The position numbers and the translations under genes were made by a program. From Sagittula salina (GTDB lineage Bacteria > Pseudomonadota > Alphaproteobacteria > Rhodobacterales > Rhodobacteraceae): a stretch of DNA of 64,000 nt. The DNA is taken from assembly GCF_017813235.1 (NCBI RefSeq), contig NZ_JAGISH010000008.1, forward strand, positions 1 through 64,000. Direction: 5' to 3'. Under the pieces are notes generated by a model that worked only from the letters and a program-made list of their open reading frames with translations, was not told the origin of the DNA and ran no database searches. Positions 52,560 through 62,681 of this stretch are shown one piece after another (the first letter of the stretch is position 1; every line of letters begins with the position of its first letter).

Positions 52560-53738
52560 ATGTTCCCCGAGCGGTTCTCGAACCTACCGGCCTATGCATT
52601 CCCGCGCCTGCGCGCGCTGCTCGACGTGCACACGCCGGGCGGTGCGGTGCGGCATATGTCCATTGGCGAGCCGAAGCACGCTTTTCCGCAGTGGATCACG
52701 GACACGATCGCCACGCACGCGCATGAATTCGGCAAGTACCCTCCGAACGAGGGCACACCGGAACTGCGGGCCGCGATCCGCGACTGGGTTTACCGGCGCT
52801 ACGACGTGATGCTGGACCCGGAACGTCAGGTGATGGCGCTGAACGGGTCGCGCGAAGGCCTGTACAACGCAGGCATGGCGCTGATGCCGGAACAGAAGAA
52901 CGGCAAACGGCCCGTGGTGCTGATGCCGAACCCTTTTTATCAGGTCTACATGATCGCCGCGATCTCGGTCGGGGCGGAGCCGCGTTTCGTGCCCGCCACC
53001 GCAGAGACCGGCCACCTGCCGGATTTCACCGCCGTCGACCCGCAGGTGCTGAACCGAACGGTGGCGGTCTATATCTGTTCGCCCGCGAATCCTCAGGGCG
53101 CCATGGCGGACGCTGGCTACTGGCGGGCGCTGATTGCGCTCGCCGAGCAATACGATTTCCAGATCCTTGCCGACGAATGCTACGCCGAAATCTACCGCGA
53201 TGCAGCGCCCACCGGGGCGCTGGAGGTGGCAAAGACGATGGGCGCGAACCCGGAACGCGTCGTGTCCTTCCATTCGCTGTCGAAGCGGTCGAACCTGCCG
53301 GGGCTGCGGTCGGGCTTTGTCGCGGGCGGGCCGGAAAGCATCGCCCGCATGAAGCAGTTGCGCGCCTACTCGGGTGCGCCCCTGCCCCTGCCAATCCAGC
53401 GCGCATCCGAAAAACTCTGGGCCGAGGAGACCCATGTCTTGGCCAATCGCGCCCTGTATTGCGAGAAATACGCGCTGGCGGATGAGCTTCTGGGACAGGT
53501 GCCGGGCTATCTGAGCCCGCAGGCGGGGATGTTCCTCTGGCTGCCGGTCGAGGATGGCGAGGCGGCGGCGCTGAAACTCTGGCAGGAGACCGGCGTGCGC
53601 GTGCTGCCGGGCGCTTACCTGTCCCGGGACGTGGACGGCGCCAATCCGGGCGCGGGCTACATCCGTGTGGCCATGGTCGCGCCCTTTGACGAAACGCAGG
53701 AGGGGCTGACCCTCATCCGGGACACCCTTTACGGATAA
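52560..53738 (+). CDS. PLP-dependent class I/II aminotransferase, DapC-like
   Basis: A 392-residue fold-type I enzyme with PLP-Lys242 in [14 protein letters not shown], a form typical of succinyldiaminopimelate aminotransferases, and Asp205 in [11 protein letters not shown]. The role would be lysine/murein-precursor synthesis; the specificity is not proven. It lies 23 bases before ftsK on the same strand. Confidence 0.88.
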   Translation: MFPERFSNLPAYAFPRLRALLDVHTPGGAVRHMSIGEPKHAFPQWITDTIATHAHEFGKYPPNEGTPELRAAIRDWVYRRYDVMLDPERQVMALNGSREGLYNAGMALMPEQKNGKRPVVLMPNPFYQVYMIAAISVGAEPRFVPATAETGHLPDFTAVDPQVLNRTVAVYICSPANPQGAMADAGYWRALIALAEQYDFQILADECYAEIYRDAAPTGALEVAKTMGANPERVVSFHSLSKRSNLPGLRSGFVAGGPESIARMKQLRAYSGAPLPLPIQRASEKLWAEETHVLANRALYCEKYALADELLGQVPGYLSPQAGMFLWLPVEDGEAAALKLWQETGVRVLPGAYLSRDVDGANPGAGYIRVAMVAPFDETQEGLTLIRDTLYG

Positions 53739-53761
53739 AGACAAAAAGACGAGGCGGAACA

Positions 53762-56700
53762 ATGGCATCCTATCAGGTCAACCAGACGAACCGGCGGCGC
53801 GACCCGCTGCTCGATTCGACCACGGCAGAGGCGCTGGAAAAGCGCACCCGCGAACTGGTGGGCCTGGCACTGGTCGTCATCGGGCTCATGGTTTCGGCGA
53901 TGATCGCCTCCTACACACCGGACGACCCGTCGTGGCTCTCGGCCACGGACGCGCCTGTCCAGAACTGGATGGGCACGTTGGGGGCATATATCGCGGCGCC
54001 GCTGTTCATGATCGTGGGCATGGGCGCATGGGCGCTGGCGCTGGTGCTGCTGGTCTGGGGCGGGCGCTTTGCGCTGCACCGGGCGGAGGGGCGGGCATTC
54101 TCCTGTCTGATCTTCGCGCCGATCTGGCTGGCGCTGTGTTCCGTCTACGCCTCCGGTCTGCCGCAGGGAGCGGGGTGGTCGCATCACTTCGGGCTGGGCG
54201 GGCTGTTCGGCGACATGGTCATGGGGTCCGCCCTGACCGCGCTGCCGCTGTCCCCTGCCGTCGGCCTGAAGGTGATGATGCTTCTGACGGGGCTGGGCAT
54301 CCTCGCGCTGGGCGCCTTCGTGTTGGGCTTCACCCGCGCCGAATTGTCCGCCATCGGGCGTTTCCTCGCCCTTGGCGTGGTGATGACCTATGCCCAGATC
54401 GCCCGGCTGCTGGGCCTCGGCGCCCAGGCAGGGCTTTCGGGCGCGGTGCGCAGCGCCCGCATCATGCAGGAAAAGGCATCCGAACGTCGCGCGACAAAAG
54501 CCGCCGCCGCAGAAGCGCAGGCGCTGGCCCATGAGGGCATCCCCCCGATGATGGCGAGTTCGGCGGGTGCCTCGCGTGTGCGCCGCTCCGTGCCGGCAAT
54601 GGACGACAGCCTCGACGTTCCACTGCTGGATGACTACGATATGATGCCCGCGCCGGATTACGCGCCGCTCGCAGCCCCCGCCGCCGAGAAGCCGGAGAAG
54701 GCCGGGAAGGGCGGTTTCCTGTCGCGTATGCCCGCACTGATCCGCCGGGCAGAGCCGGAACCGATGCCGCAGCCCGAACTGGTGGACCATCAGGTGCGTC
54801 ACGACGTCGATGCGCCGCGTCCGGATCGCATCAGTGCCAAGATCGCCCACGCGGTGAAGACGCGCCGCCCGGAGGCCCCGCCGTTGGCCGCGCACAAACC
54901 CGATCCGTCAAAGCCGTTGACCAAGGGCCGTGGCTACGGGCCAAAGCCATTGATCTTCAACTCCGCGCCGGGTGCCCAGGCGGGCCTGCCGCCGGAACCG
55001 CCGGTAACGGCCGGGGCACCGATTCTGCCGCCGGAGCCGCCGCTGACCGCCGCGTTGGCGCGCACCATGGCCGCCCCGGCGCTGACCGCGACTCGCGGCG
55101 GGGTGCCCCAGGCGGCGGCGCCCTTCGCGGAGGCAGCTTTCGGGGAAGCCTCCTTTGGGGCGTATGACGCTTCGGCCTATGACGCAGCCGCGTATGATGG
55201 ACAGGCCGGTGACATCCAGCCCCATGACGATTACCCTTATGAGGCGGGGCGATACGGCGCCGCCCCGGAGGCTCCTGCCGCGACCCCGTCCGTCGCGATC
55301 CACCAGCGCACGCTGCAGGCGGACGCCTATAGCGAACTGACCGACTTCGACGATTATGGCGAAGACTACGACGACGGGCGCCAAGACAGCGACGGCGATG
55401 CGCGCGACGACGAGGCAGAAGGCTTCGACGACCGGTCCTGCGAGGAACAGGCGCTGGAGGCCGACGCATGGGAGTCCGATACGACCGTCCCGCCCGCCCC
55501 GCCGATGCCCGCGCCAAAAGCCCCGCCGGTGGTGCGCGCGGGCGCCGCCGTCGGCAGCCACGGCCAGATCCCCTCGGCCAAGAAGGTCGTGCAGCAGCCC
55601 CTTCGTAAACCGGTGCAGCTCTCGACCCGCGCCCAGTTGGAGGCGCAGCCCAGCCTCGCCTTCGAGGAGAAGGCGGTCGAATACGAATTGCCGCCGCTCT
55701 CGCTGCTCATGTCGCCGGACCGGATCGAACGCCACGTGCTGTCCGACGAGGCGTTGGAGGAAAATGCCCGGATGCTGGAAAGCGTCCTGGACGACTACGG
55801 CGTGAAGGGGGAAATCGTTTCGGTCCGTCCCGGCCCCGTCGTGACCATGTACGAACTCGAACCCGCGCCGGGCCTCAAGGCGTCGCGCGTGATCGGCCTT
55901 GCCGACGATATCGCGCGGTCGATGTCGGCCCTGTCCGCGCGCGTCTCGACCGTTCCGGGGCGCTCCGTAATCGGTATCGAACTGCCAAACGACAAGCGCG
56001 AGATGGTCTGCTTCCGCGAAATCCTGTCGTCGCGCGACTACGGTGACGGCAACCACAAGCTGCCTCTGGCGCTGGGCAAGGACATCGGCGGCGGCCCCAT
56101 GGTCGCAAACCTCGCCAAGATGCCCCACCTGCTGATCGCGGGGACGACAGGCTCCGGTAAATCCGTGGCCATCAACACCATGATCCTCTCGCTGCTGTAC
56201 AAGCTGACGCCCGAGGATCTGCGGCTGGTGATGATCGACCCGAAGATGCTGGAACTGTCTGTCTATGATGGCATCCCGCACCTGCTGTCCCCCGTCGTGA
56301 CCGACCCGAAAAAAGCCGTTGTGGCGCTGAAATGGGTCGTGGGCGAAATGGAGGACCGTTACCGCAAGATGTCCAAGATGGGCGTGCGGAACATCGACGG
56401 CTATAACTCCCGCGTGAAGGACGCGCAGGAAAAGGGCGAGATGTTCTCTCGCACCGTTCAAACCGGGTTCGACGACGAGACCGGCGAACCGGTGTTCGAG
56501 ACCGAAGAGATTGTCCCCAAGAAGATGCCCTACATCGTCGTCATCGTCGACGAGATGGCCGACCTGATGATGGTTGCCGGCAAGGAAATCGAAGCCTGCA
56601 TCCAGCGTCTGGCGCAGATGGCGCGGGCCTCGGGCATCCACCTGATCATGGCAACGCAGCGGCCTTCGGTCGACGTCATCACCGGCACGATCAAGGCGAA

Positions 56701-57196
56701 CTTCCCGACCCGGATTTCCTTCCAGGTGACGTCGAAGATCGACTCGCGGACCATCCTCGGGGAGATGGGGGCCGAACAGCTGCTGGGCATGGGCGACATG
56801 CTGTATATGGCTGGCGGGGCAAAGATCACGCGCTGCCACGGGCCGTTCGTGTCGGACGAAGAGGTCGAGGAGATCGTCAACCACCTCAAGGCCTTCGGCC
56901 CGCCGGATTACGTCGGCGGCGTGGTGGAGGGCCCCGACGAGGAGAAGGCGGACAACATCGACGCGGTGCTTGGCCTGAATACCGGCGGCAATACCGGCGG
57001 CGAGGATGCGCTTTACGATCAGGCCGTCGCCATCGTGATCAAGGACCGCAAGTGTTCCACCTCCTACATCCAGCGCAAGCTGGGCATCGGCTACAACAAG
57101 GCCGCGCGACTGGTGGAACAGATGGAGGACGAGGGCGTGGTGTCCCCCGCGAACCACGTGGGCAAACGCGAAATCCTTGTTCCGGAACAAGCCTGA
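53762..57196 (+). CDS. ftsK: DNA translocase FtsK
   Basis: Septum-anchored dsDNA pump that clears and aligns chromosomes at division. It has 1144 residues: four to five N-terminal membrane helices (about 35-185), a long linker (about 200-640) rich in Ala/Pro with tandem 'YDAxA' units (about 465-480) and an acidic run near 523-560, then the motor domain with Walker A GTTGSGKS (794-801) and Walker B-like [12 protein letters not shown], and a C-terminal gamma domain (last 65 residues). Ends 17 bases before a hairpin. Confidence 0.96.
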   Translation: MASYQVNQTNRRRDPLLDSTTAEALEKRTRELVGLALVVIGLMVSAMIASYTPDDPSWLSATDAPVQNWMGTLGAYIAAPLFMIVGMGAWALALVLLVWGGRFALHRAEGRAFSCLIFAPIWLALCSVYASGLPQGAGWSHHFGLGGLFGDMVMGSALTALPLSPAVGLKVMMLLTGLGILALGAFVLGFTRAELSAIGRFLALGVVMTYAQIARLLGLGAQAGLSGAVRSARIMQEKASERRATKAAAAEAQALAHEGIPPMMASSAGASRVRRSVPAMDDSLDVPLLDDYDMMPAPDYAPLAAPAAEKPEKAGKGGFLSRMPALIRRAEPEPMPQPELVDHQVRHDVDAPRPDRISAKIAHAVKTRRPEAPPLAAHKPDPSKPLTKGRGYGPKPLIFNSAPGAQAGLPPEPPVTAGAPILPPEPPLTAALARTMAAPALTATRGGVPQAAAPFAEAAFGEASFGAYDASAYDAAAYDGQAGDIQPHDDYPYEAGRYGAAPEAPAATPSVAIHQRTLQADAYSELTDFDDYGEDYDDGRQDSDGDARDDEAEGFDDRSCEEQALEADAWESDTTVPPAPPMPAPKAPPVVRAGAAVGSHGQIPSAKKVVQQPLRKPVQLSTRAQLEAQPSLAFEEKAVEYELPPLSLLMSPDRIERHVLSDEALEENARMLESVLDDYGVKGEIVSVRPGPVVTMYELEPAPGLKASRVIGLADDIARSMSALSARVSTVPGRSVIGIELPNDKREMVCFREILSSRDYGDGNHKLPLALGKDIGGGPMVANLAKMPHLLIAGTTGSGKSVAINTMILSLLYKLTPEDLRLVMIDPKMLELSVYDGIPHLLSPVVTDPKKAVVALKWVVGEMEDRYRKMSKMGVRNIDGYNSRVKDAQEKGEMFSRTVQTGFDDETGEPVFETEEIVPKKMPYIVVIVDEMADLMMVAGKEIEACIQRLAQMARASGIHLIMATQRPSVDVITGTIKANFPTRISFQVTSKIDSRTILGEMGAEQLLGMGDMLYMAGGAKITRCHGPFVSDEEVEEIVNHLKAFGPPDYVGGVVEGPDEEKADNIDAVLGLNTGGNTGGEDALYDQAVAIVIKDRKCSTSYIQRKLGIGYNKAARLVEQMEDEGVVSPANHVGKREILVPEQA

Positions 57197-57212
57197 CCCG
57201 AGAACCGGCGCG

Positions 57213-57237
57213 ATCCCGCCCGAAAGCGGCGGGATCG
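57213..57237 (+). terminator. Hairpin after ftsK
   Basis: A perfect 9-bp stem gatcccgcc / ggcgggatc (57213-57221 with 57229-57237) and loop cgaaagc, 17 bases past the ftsK stop. No U-run follows, so it may end transcription only weakly or protect the 3' end. Confidence 0.5.
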
Positions 57238-57369
57238 GCCAGCCTGCGCCGAAGCCGGGCCGACGCCCCGCGAAGCGGATCGACCGGGGGCCGCCCGGTC
57301 CTGTAGACCGACAACCGACCGCTGCACCGACGGCCCGACAGCCGACGAATGCGAGAAGGCCCCGCCGCC

Positions 57370-58098
57370 ATGCAAATCCTCTACGCCATCGCTGCAGTGA
57401 TTGCCGCCGCCACCGCGCTCGTGACCGTAGTTCCGGACACCGAGTCGCTGCCCATGCCTGCCATGGATGGTAGTTTCCCGGTGGAGCGTTACGTGGTGCC
57501 GCCGTCCCAGCCAGTGGCGGGCCACGCGCAGGGTTTTTTCGCCAACGACTGGTGGCAATGGCTGATGGCGGCGCCCGCCGGTCAGAACCCACAGGACGAT
57601 TCCACTGGCCACGCTTGCGCCCGCGATCAGCGCAGCGACGTCTGGTACCTCGCCGGAGCGGTTTCGGCGAAACCGCAGCGCCGAACCTGCACAATTCCCG
57701 CCGGACTTCACCTCTTTCTGCCGCTGAGCGCGGTTTACGATACCACGGCGGCCGCGCGCCCGATGACCTGCGCGCAGGTTCGCGCCAGTGCGGCCCATGT
57801 TGCCGCTGCGCCGGTGACCCTGCGCGTCACGGTCGATGGAAGCCCGGTGCCCGCCCCCGAGAGGCTGAGGGTATCCTCCAAGGAGTGCTTCGACCTCACT
57901 GCCCGGGTTGATCCCGCGCGGGGCGTCGGGAGCCTGTATCCCACCGCAACAGAGGGTCATTTCCTGATGCTCCGTCCGCTGCCGCCGGGGCGGCACCTTC
58001 TGACACTGAAGGTCGGCAAACCCGAGGGATCGAAGGCCATGGCCAAGGTGACGCAGGACGTGACCTATGACCTGACAGTCCTGCCGCCCGACCGCTAG
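57370..58098 (+). CDS. Exported hypothetical protein
   Basis: A 242-residue protein with an N-terminal hydrophobic signal (MQILYAIAAVIAAATALVT). The mature part carries NDWWQWLMAAP, then a Cys-containing TGHACARDQ, VWYLAGA, the Cys in RRTCTIPAG and later CAQVRA and KECFDL. Four Cys suggest disulfides. I have seen the 'W-x-x-W ... C-x-IPAG' layout in uncharacterised secreted proteins but cannot name a function. It lies between ftsK and lolA, which are usually closer neighbours in relatives. ATG 57370 starts the signal. Confidence 0.75.
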   Translation: MQILYAIAAVIAAATALVTVVPDTESLPMPAMDGSFPVERYVVPPSQPVAGHAQGFFANDWWQWLMAAPAGQNPQDDSTGHACARDQRSDVWYLAGAVSAKPQRRTCTIPAGLHLFLPLSAVYDTTAAARPMTCAQVRASAAHVAAAPVTLRVTVDGSPVPAPERLRVSSKECFDLTARVDPARGVGSLYPTATEGHFLMLRPLPPGRHLLTLKVGKPEGSKAMAKVTQDVTYDLTVLPPDR

Positions 58099-58114
58099 GC
58101 GGGCGCGGGCGTCG

Positions 58115-58585
58115 TCACTTGTAGAAATCCACCGCCGTCAGCGCAAAATCGATCCGGCCGGAGGCGGCTGCCAGCGGCAGCGCCAGGCCAAGCAGACGCT
58201 GATAGCCCAGCACGCCCTTGGGCCCGGAGGCGTCAAAGAACTGCGCACGTTCCGAGAGGACCGCCTCCATGATCGCCTCGAATGTCGGGGTGCCAGGGCA
58301 AGTATGCTGGCGCTCCGATAGACAGGCGCCTTCCGTCTTGGAGAGGTTGAGCGCGCGCAGCGCCGGCGAGACGTAGATGACGCGGAAATCATCCGGCTGC
58401 GCATCGGCAGCGGGGCGCACAGCCTCGGCCAGGCTGACGGCAAGCTCGGATCCGACGACATGAAGAAAACGCATCCCCTCGATCTGCGGTGGGACCTTTG
58501 GATCGTGGCGCCATGAATCCCATTGCATGAGCATTCGGCGCAGAGCCGGGCTCATCTGGGACAGGTATGGAGCGATGTGGTTCAC
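58115..58585 (-). CDS. Hypothetical protein (possible PAS-like)
   Basis: A roughly 156-residue protein with an uncertain start: GTG 58585 or ATG 58555 (MSPALRRML) are options, both with poor ribosome sites. The N-terminal part, SPALRRMLMQWDSWRHD, recalls the 'YWrslRgg' helix of PAS_5-family proteins of Rhodobacteraceae, but the match is weak. One Cys pair occurs (GACLSERQHTC). It is convergent with the previous gene (16-base gap) and divergent from lolA. Confidence 0.6.
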   Translation of the reverse strand: MNHIAPYLSQMSPALRRMLMQWDSWRHDPKVPPQIEGMRFLHVVGSELAVSLAEAVRPAADAQPDDFRVIYVSPALRALNLSKTEGACLSERQHTCPGTPTFEAIMEAVLSERAQFFDASGPKGVLGYQRLLGLALPLAAASGRIDFALTAVDFYK

Positions 58586-58878
58586 CGGAAAAGTTCGCTG
58601 CGGAAGGGTGCCGATCGGGCCATTGCTCGGTCTATACCATACAGCATACAGCTTGGGTCCAATTCTTCCAACCTTTTGCCGTCGACACAATGTCTCGGGC
58701 GGGCGTTCTTTGCTGGTCCGCGGAGTCGCCGCGCGGGATCGGCGTGGGATTGCCGGACGTGATGCGGGTGCTTGAAGGCGGGCCAGGGAGGGTCGATATC
58801 GGATGAAACGGGGCTTGATATCGCATGACAGCGCGCTCCATGCCATATGAAGCATTCATCCCATCCGAAAGGACCCGC

Positions 58879-59454
58879 ATGTTCCGCACGTTATTCTCGG
58901 CTCTAGCAGCCCTCGTTCTGGCTTTCGCTGCGCTCCCGGCGGCGGCGCAGCAGCTGTCGCTGAAACAGATATCGACCTACCTCAACGCGCTCCAGACGGT
59001 GCAGAGCCCCTTTACCCAGATCAATGCCGACGGCACGATCTCGACCGGGACCATCGCAATCAGCCGTCCGGGAAAGGCGCGCTTTGACTACAACGCCCCC
59101 GAAAGCGGGCTGGTGCTGGTCTCTTCTGGCGCGGTCTACATCATCGACCGCAAGCTTGGCGGCGACCCGGAGACCTACCCCCTGAACCAGACGCCGCTGT
59201 CGATCATTCTCGCGCGGAACGTGGACCTCGGCACGGCGGGGATGGTGACCGGGCACAGCTACGACGGGACCGCCACCATCGTAACCGCGCAGGATCCAAA
59301 ACGGCCGGAGTACGGATCGATCCAGATGAAGTTCACCGCCGATCCGGTAGAGTTGCGGCAGTGGATCATCACGGACCGCGATGGCACGAAAACGACCGTG
59401 GTTCTGGGCGGGCTGGAGAATGTGAAACTGCCGCTGAGCAAATTCCTGCCCTGA
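58879..59454 (+). CDS. lolA: Outer-membrane lipoprotein carrier protein LolA
   Basis: A periplasmic chaperone that ferries lipoproteins from LolCDE to the outer membrane. It has 191 residues with a signal peptide (about 1-23, AAAQ). The beta-barrel pattern includes LQTVQSPFTQINADGT, GKARFDYNAPE and the C-terminal GLENVKLPLSKF. ATG 58879 follows gaaaggacccgc. The two ORFs between ftsK and lolA are unusual for the cluster. Confidence 0.92.
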   Translation: MFRTLFSALAALVLAFAALPAAAQQLSLKQISTYLNALQTVQSPFTQINADGTISTGTIAISRPGKARFDYNAPESGLVLVSSGAVYIIDRKLGGDPETYPLNQTPLSIILARNVDLGTAGMVTGHSYDGTATIVTAQDPKRPEYGSIQMKFTADPVELRQWIITDRDGTKTTVVLGGLENVKLPLSKFLP

Positions 59455-59491
59455 ACCCTTCGTACGCCAGGATTGCCCGCCCGTGTGTCCT

Positions 59492-59533
59492 GGCCTGCGG
59501 GCGGTGGCCTGAGGGCGGTGGCCTGCGGGCGGT
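59492..59533 (+). repeat. Tandem repeat, 3 x 14 bases
   Basis: ggcctgcgggcggt, ggcctgagggcggt and ggcctgcgggcggt in direct succession, units one and three identical. Non-coding, past the lolA stop. Confidence 0.8.
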
Positions 59534-59764
59534 GGCTCAGGCCATTGCACGGCATGGCGTGGCGCGAGAAGCCTTTCGTGCATTGGAGCCCGGCGAGGCC
59601 TGGGCCATCCCGGGCCAAGTACAGGTCTAGGTCCAGGTTTAGGTCTGGCAGGCGGGCGGGGCGGAGGCCGAGCTGTTCCGTAGATTGCAGCGCCCCCGGG
59701 TGAGACAACGCGTGAAGCCGGGCATTCGAAGCACCATCCTGACGTTGTCAAGGTTGGAAAGGAA

Positions 59765-59843
59765 GCAGGGGGGGGCGCTGCCCCCGCCGCTCCTGCGGAG
59801 CGACTCCCCCGCGGTATTTGCCGAACCAAAGAAGCAGGGGCCC
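59765..59843 (+). repeat. Dispersed intergenic element, copy 10
   Basis: gggggcgctgccccc hairpin, cgctcctgcggagcgact hairpin, then cccccgcggtatttgcc and gaaccaaagaagcaggg. It shares all modules with copies 8 and 11. Confidence 0.6.
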
Positions 59844-59913
59844 ACGCAGACACCCGGACGCGGAACATCGGGTCCGATCGAGAACACCCGCCCAACGGGG
59901 CGGGCGCCCTGTT

Positions 59914-60507
59914 TCAGCGTGCGTGGCGGCAGCGGGCGAGTTGGCTCTGGTAGGTCAGTGATCGCTGGCCGACTTCTGCGGAAACGCGCAGCAGCCATGA
60001 CTTTGCGTTGTAGGATCCGTTGCGGTAGCCGGTGCGCCCCTCGTGGTAGGCGAGGTAGTGGTTGCGCGCGTCCCACATCGGAATGCCAAGCTGATCGCTC
60101 GTTTGCCGCATGTACCAGCCCATGAAGTCCGTGGCGTCCCGGATGTCGTCGCGCCGCGCGTTGCGGCGACCAGAAGAGGCGAGGTATTCCTTCCACGTCC
60201 CGTCCAGCGCCTGGCTGTATCCGAAGGCCGAGCTTTGCCGCCCCACGGGGATCACGCCCAGCGTGAACCTCAACGGTGTCCGGGCGTCCGAGTCGAACTT
60301 CGATTCCTGGTAGATCGTCGCCATCTGGACGTGCACAGGCACGCCCCATTTGCGTTCAGCGGTCTTGAACGCGCGGTAATAGGTCGGGCGCTGTCGGAGG
60401 ATCGAACAGGCGTCGTCGAGGTCGTCGGGCGACACGCCGGAGCCGCCTCCGCCACCGCAGGAAGCCAGCACAAGTAAGATCACCAGCGCGCGTAGAAGTC
60501 TGCTCAT
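59914..60507 (-). CDS. Lipoprotein with lytic transglycosylase (SLT-like) domain
   Basis: A 197-residue putative lipoprotein: the signal ends VLASC with lipidated Cys17, then a Gly run (GGGGGSG). The catalytic domain has Glu68 in MATIYQESKF, followed by GYSQALDGTWKEYL and the C-terminal YLAYHEGRTGYRNGSY, the order seen in EmtA/SLT-type transglycosylases. It probably cleaves murein glycan strands from the outer membrane's inner face. Start ATG 60507. Confidence 0.88.
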   Translation of the reverse strand: MSRLLRALVILLVLASCGGGGGSGVSPDDLDDACSILRQRPTYYRAFKTAERKWGVPVHVQMATIYQESKFDSDARTPLRFTLGVIPVGRQSSAFGYSQALDGTWKEYLASSGRRNARRDDIRDATDFMGWYMRQTSDQLGIPMWDARNHYLAYHEGRTGYRNGSYNAKSWLLRVSAEVGQRSLTYQSQLARCRHAR

Positions 60508-60659
60508 CTGCCTCTCGCGTCGTTTTGGTCTTTTGTTATTAGAGCTATTTTAACGCATGGTCCGCCAAGTGGAAATGACAATTCGCGCCTCTTGCGTGCG
60601 GCGGCGCAAAGTGGCAAGGCTTTGCCGAACCCTCCCCTGTGCGCGCATCACCCGCCGCT

Positions 60660-60674
60660 GTGACTGTTTGTCAC
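60660..60674. promoter_or_regulatory. Inverted repeat gtgac-N5-gtcac upstream of hspQ
   Basis: Perfect 5-bp arms around tgttt, followed by tttt, 94 bases before hspQ. It may be an operator or a weak terminator. I cannot identify a heat-shock sigma promoter here with confidence. Confidence 0.3.
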
Positions 60675-60767
60675 TTTTCCACACTCTGTTTCTGGCAAAT
60701 CCGTGGCTAAAGTTGGACAAGCGCGCCGACGGGGCAGTAGAGTCAGGACATGAAGAAGGTGGAGCAC

Positions 60768-61094
60768 ATGCATAGCACGCGCGCGAAATATCACCTGGGA
60801 CAGGTCGTCCGGCATCGCAAGCATCCGTTCCGCGGTGTGGTCTTTGACGTCGATCCGGAATTCGCCAATACGCAGGAGTGGTACGACGCGATTCCCGAGG
60901 AATCGCGTCCGGCCAAGAAGCAGCCGTTCTACCATCTGCTGGCGGAAAACGATCAGAGTTTTTACGTGGCTTACGTCTCGGAACAGAATCTGATCGCGGA
61001 TTATTCCGGGCAGCCGGTGGACCACCCGGATATCCCCGACCTCTTCGGCGCCTTCACGGACGGAAGCTATGAGCTCCACTTTCAGCTGAACTAG
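60768..61094 (+). CDS. hspQ: Heat-shock protein HspQ (YccV-like)
   Basis: A 108-residue protein of the YccV/HspQ family, a small heat-shock protein affecting DnaA stability and Lon adaptor function in enterobacteria. RAKYHLGQVVRHRKHPFRGV and YHLLAENDQSFYVAYVSEQNL are the family's conserved blocks. ATG 60768 has aaggtggagcac before it; ATG 60750 is an alternative. Confidence 0.9.
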   Translation: MHSTRAKYHLGQVVRHRKHPFRGVVFDVDPEFANTQEWYDAIPEESRPAKKQPFYHLLAENDQSFYVAYVSEQNLIADYSGQPVDHPDIPDLFGAFTDGSYELHFQLN

Positions 61095-61141
61095 GTGCCC
61101 TTGAACTTTCTCTTGCTCGATTCGAAGGCGAAGGCGGTTCC

Positions 61142-62185
61142 TTAAAGGGCCGCCTTCAACGTTTCCAGGAAGCGCGTCACGGCATCCTCCGACAGGTTCC
61201 AGTCGCAGACGAGGCGCGCGCGCACCATGTCGTCCGGTCCGTCGCCGGGTTCAGGCATGTGATAGTAGACCGCGCCCTTCGCCTGAAGCGTCTCATGGGT
61301 ACGAAGCGGCAAACGGAAGTAGATCAGATTGGCGGGCGTTTGCGTGGTGATCTCCACGCCAAGGTGCCGCATCCCCTCAACGAGCATGGCGCAGGTGGCA
61401 TTGGCCTTCCGCGCCAGTTCCAGCCAGAGGCCGTCGGCGAGGTAGGCATTCATCTGCGCCGCGAGGTAGCGGTGCTTTGACAGCAGGTGCCCCGAACGCA
61501 TCCGCCGGAAGGGCAGGCCACGCGCCTTTTCCGGGTCGAAGAAGAGTACCGCCTCCACCCCCATGCAACCGTTCTTGGTTCCGCCAAAGACCACCGCGTC
61601 GGCGCCGATCTTCCAGCTCATCTCGGCGGGCGTGCAGCCAAGGCGCGCCACCGCGTTGGCAAAGCGCGCGCCATCCAGATGCACGGTCAGGCCGCGCGAG
61701 TGCGCCATGTCAAAGAGGACCCGCAACTCGTCCAGCGTATAGGTGTTGCCGCGCTCCGCGGTGTTGGTGACCGAGAGCGCGCCGCCGCTGGGCTGATGCA
61801 CGTCGCCGGTGTCCCAGAAGGCCCAGGCCTTCTGCAGCGCCTCGGGCGTGATCTGGTCGCCGGGCACCACGGGCACCAGTTTTGCGCCGCCGGTGTAGAA
61901 TTCCGGCGCGCCGCATTCGTCGACGTGGATATGCGCGAGGCCGGAGCAATAGACCGCCTGCCAGGGCTGTACCAGCGTGCCCAGCGTCAGCGCGTTGGCT
62001 GCCGTGCCACCGGGCATCAGAAAAACCTCTGCTTGGGGCGCGTCGAACAGGGCGCGCAGGGCGGCCTTTGCGGCCTCCGTTTCGGGGTCGTTGCCGTAGC
62101 CGTGGTCGTAGCCCTCGTTGACGCGCCTCAGCGCCTCCATCACCTGTGGATGGACAGGACCTGCATTGTCGGATGCGAAATTCAT
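61142..62185 (-). CDS. ltaE: Low-specificity L-threonine aldolase
   Basis: Cleaves L-threonine/allo-threonine to glycine and acetaldehyde with PLP. It has 347 aa. MNFASDNAGPVHPQVMEAL is the usual start; PLP-Lys204 lies in VFGGTKNGCMG, and Asp171 in VHLDGARFANA. The start ATG 62185 is used; the frame runs 17 codons further. It follows the YcgN-family gene on the same strand by 13 bases, possibly in the ribF-ycgN-ltaE transcript. Confidence 0.92.
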   Translation of the reverse strand: MNFASDNAGPVHPQVMEALRRVNEGYDHGYGNDPETEAAKAALRALFDAPQAEVFLMPGGTAANALTLGTLVQPWQAVYCSGLAHIHVDECGAPEFYTGGAKLVPVVPGDQITPEALQKAWAFWDTGDVHQPSGGALSVTNTAERGNTYTLDELRVLFDMAHSRGLTVHLDGARFANAVARLGCTPAEMSWKIGADAVVFGGTKNGCMGVEAVLFFDPEKARGLPFRRMRSGHLLSKHRYLAAQMNAYLADGLWLELARKANATCAMLVEGMRHLGVEITTQTPANLIYFRLPLRTHETLQAKGAVYYHMPEPGDGPDDMVRARLVCDWNLSEDAVTRFLETLKAAL

Positions 62186-62198
62186 GTGCCCTCTCCGC

Positions 62199-62681
62199 TC
62201 ATTGGGGCTCCTCGATGATATGCTCTTCCCAGTCATCCTCGCCGATCTCGAATTCCGGCACGGTCATCTCCTTCATGGAGACGCCAGCGTCGTGCACGCT
62301 TTGGGGATCGCCGGTCAGCAGCGGGTGCCAGCCAGGCAGGGGATTGCCGTTCCACAGCAGCTTGTAGGCGCAGGTCTCCGGCATCCAGTACAGGTGTTGC
62401 GGGATGTTCTGCGGCGTCATCACGATGCATTCGGGGACGAACTGGTGGCGCATCGGGTACTGCGCGCAGCGGCAGGTGGCATCGTCGAACAGGCGGCAGG
62501 CCACGCGGGTCATCACGACCTCGCCGGTCTCCTCGTCCTCGAGCTTGTTCATGCAGCATTTGCCGCAACCGTCACAAAGCGCTTCCCACTCGTCGCGGCT
62601 CATGTCGGTCAGCCGCTTCCTTTCCCAAAAGCGCGGCGCGAGGCCGGGCTTCGCGATGCTGTCGGCAGGGGTGTCGTTCAC
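62199..62681 (-). CDS. UPF0260/YcgN-family Cys-rich protein
   Basis: A 160-residue protein with a Cys-rich iron- or zinc-binding pattern: ALCDGCGKCC (Cys36, 39, 42, 43), Cys62, then CRC (70, 72) and Cys85. The family (YcgN/YkgJ-like) is found in proteobacteria without proven function. The start GTG 62681 overlaps the ribF stop by four bases (GTGA). Confidence 0.88.
   Translation of the reverse strand: MNDTPADSIAKPGLAPRFWERKRLTDMSRDEWEALCDGCGKCCMNKLEDEETGEVVMTRVACRLFDDATCRCAQYPMRHQFVPECIVMTPQNIPQHLYWMPETCAYKLLWNGNPLPGWHPLLTGDPQSVHDAGVSMKEMTVPEFEIGEDDWEEHIIEEPQ

Larger units (their letters stand above)
59455..59913. other. Gene-free stretch with several repeats downstream of lolA
   Basis: 459 bases without a supported gene. 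It contains three 14-base units ggcctg(c/a)gggcggt (59492-59533), four 6-base units aggtct-type (59623-59646) and element copy 10 (59765-59843). In many relatives an exonuclease III gene follows lolA; it is absent here. Confidence 0.65.

Noticed and set aside
54908..57694. A 928-codon open frame antisense to ftsK
   Set aside because: It mirrors codon periodicity of ftsK in very G/C-rich DNA, is dominated by His/Arg/Gly/Val, and has no family match or ribosome site.
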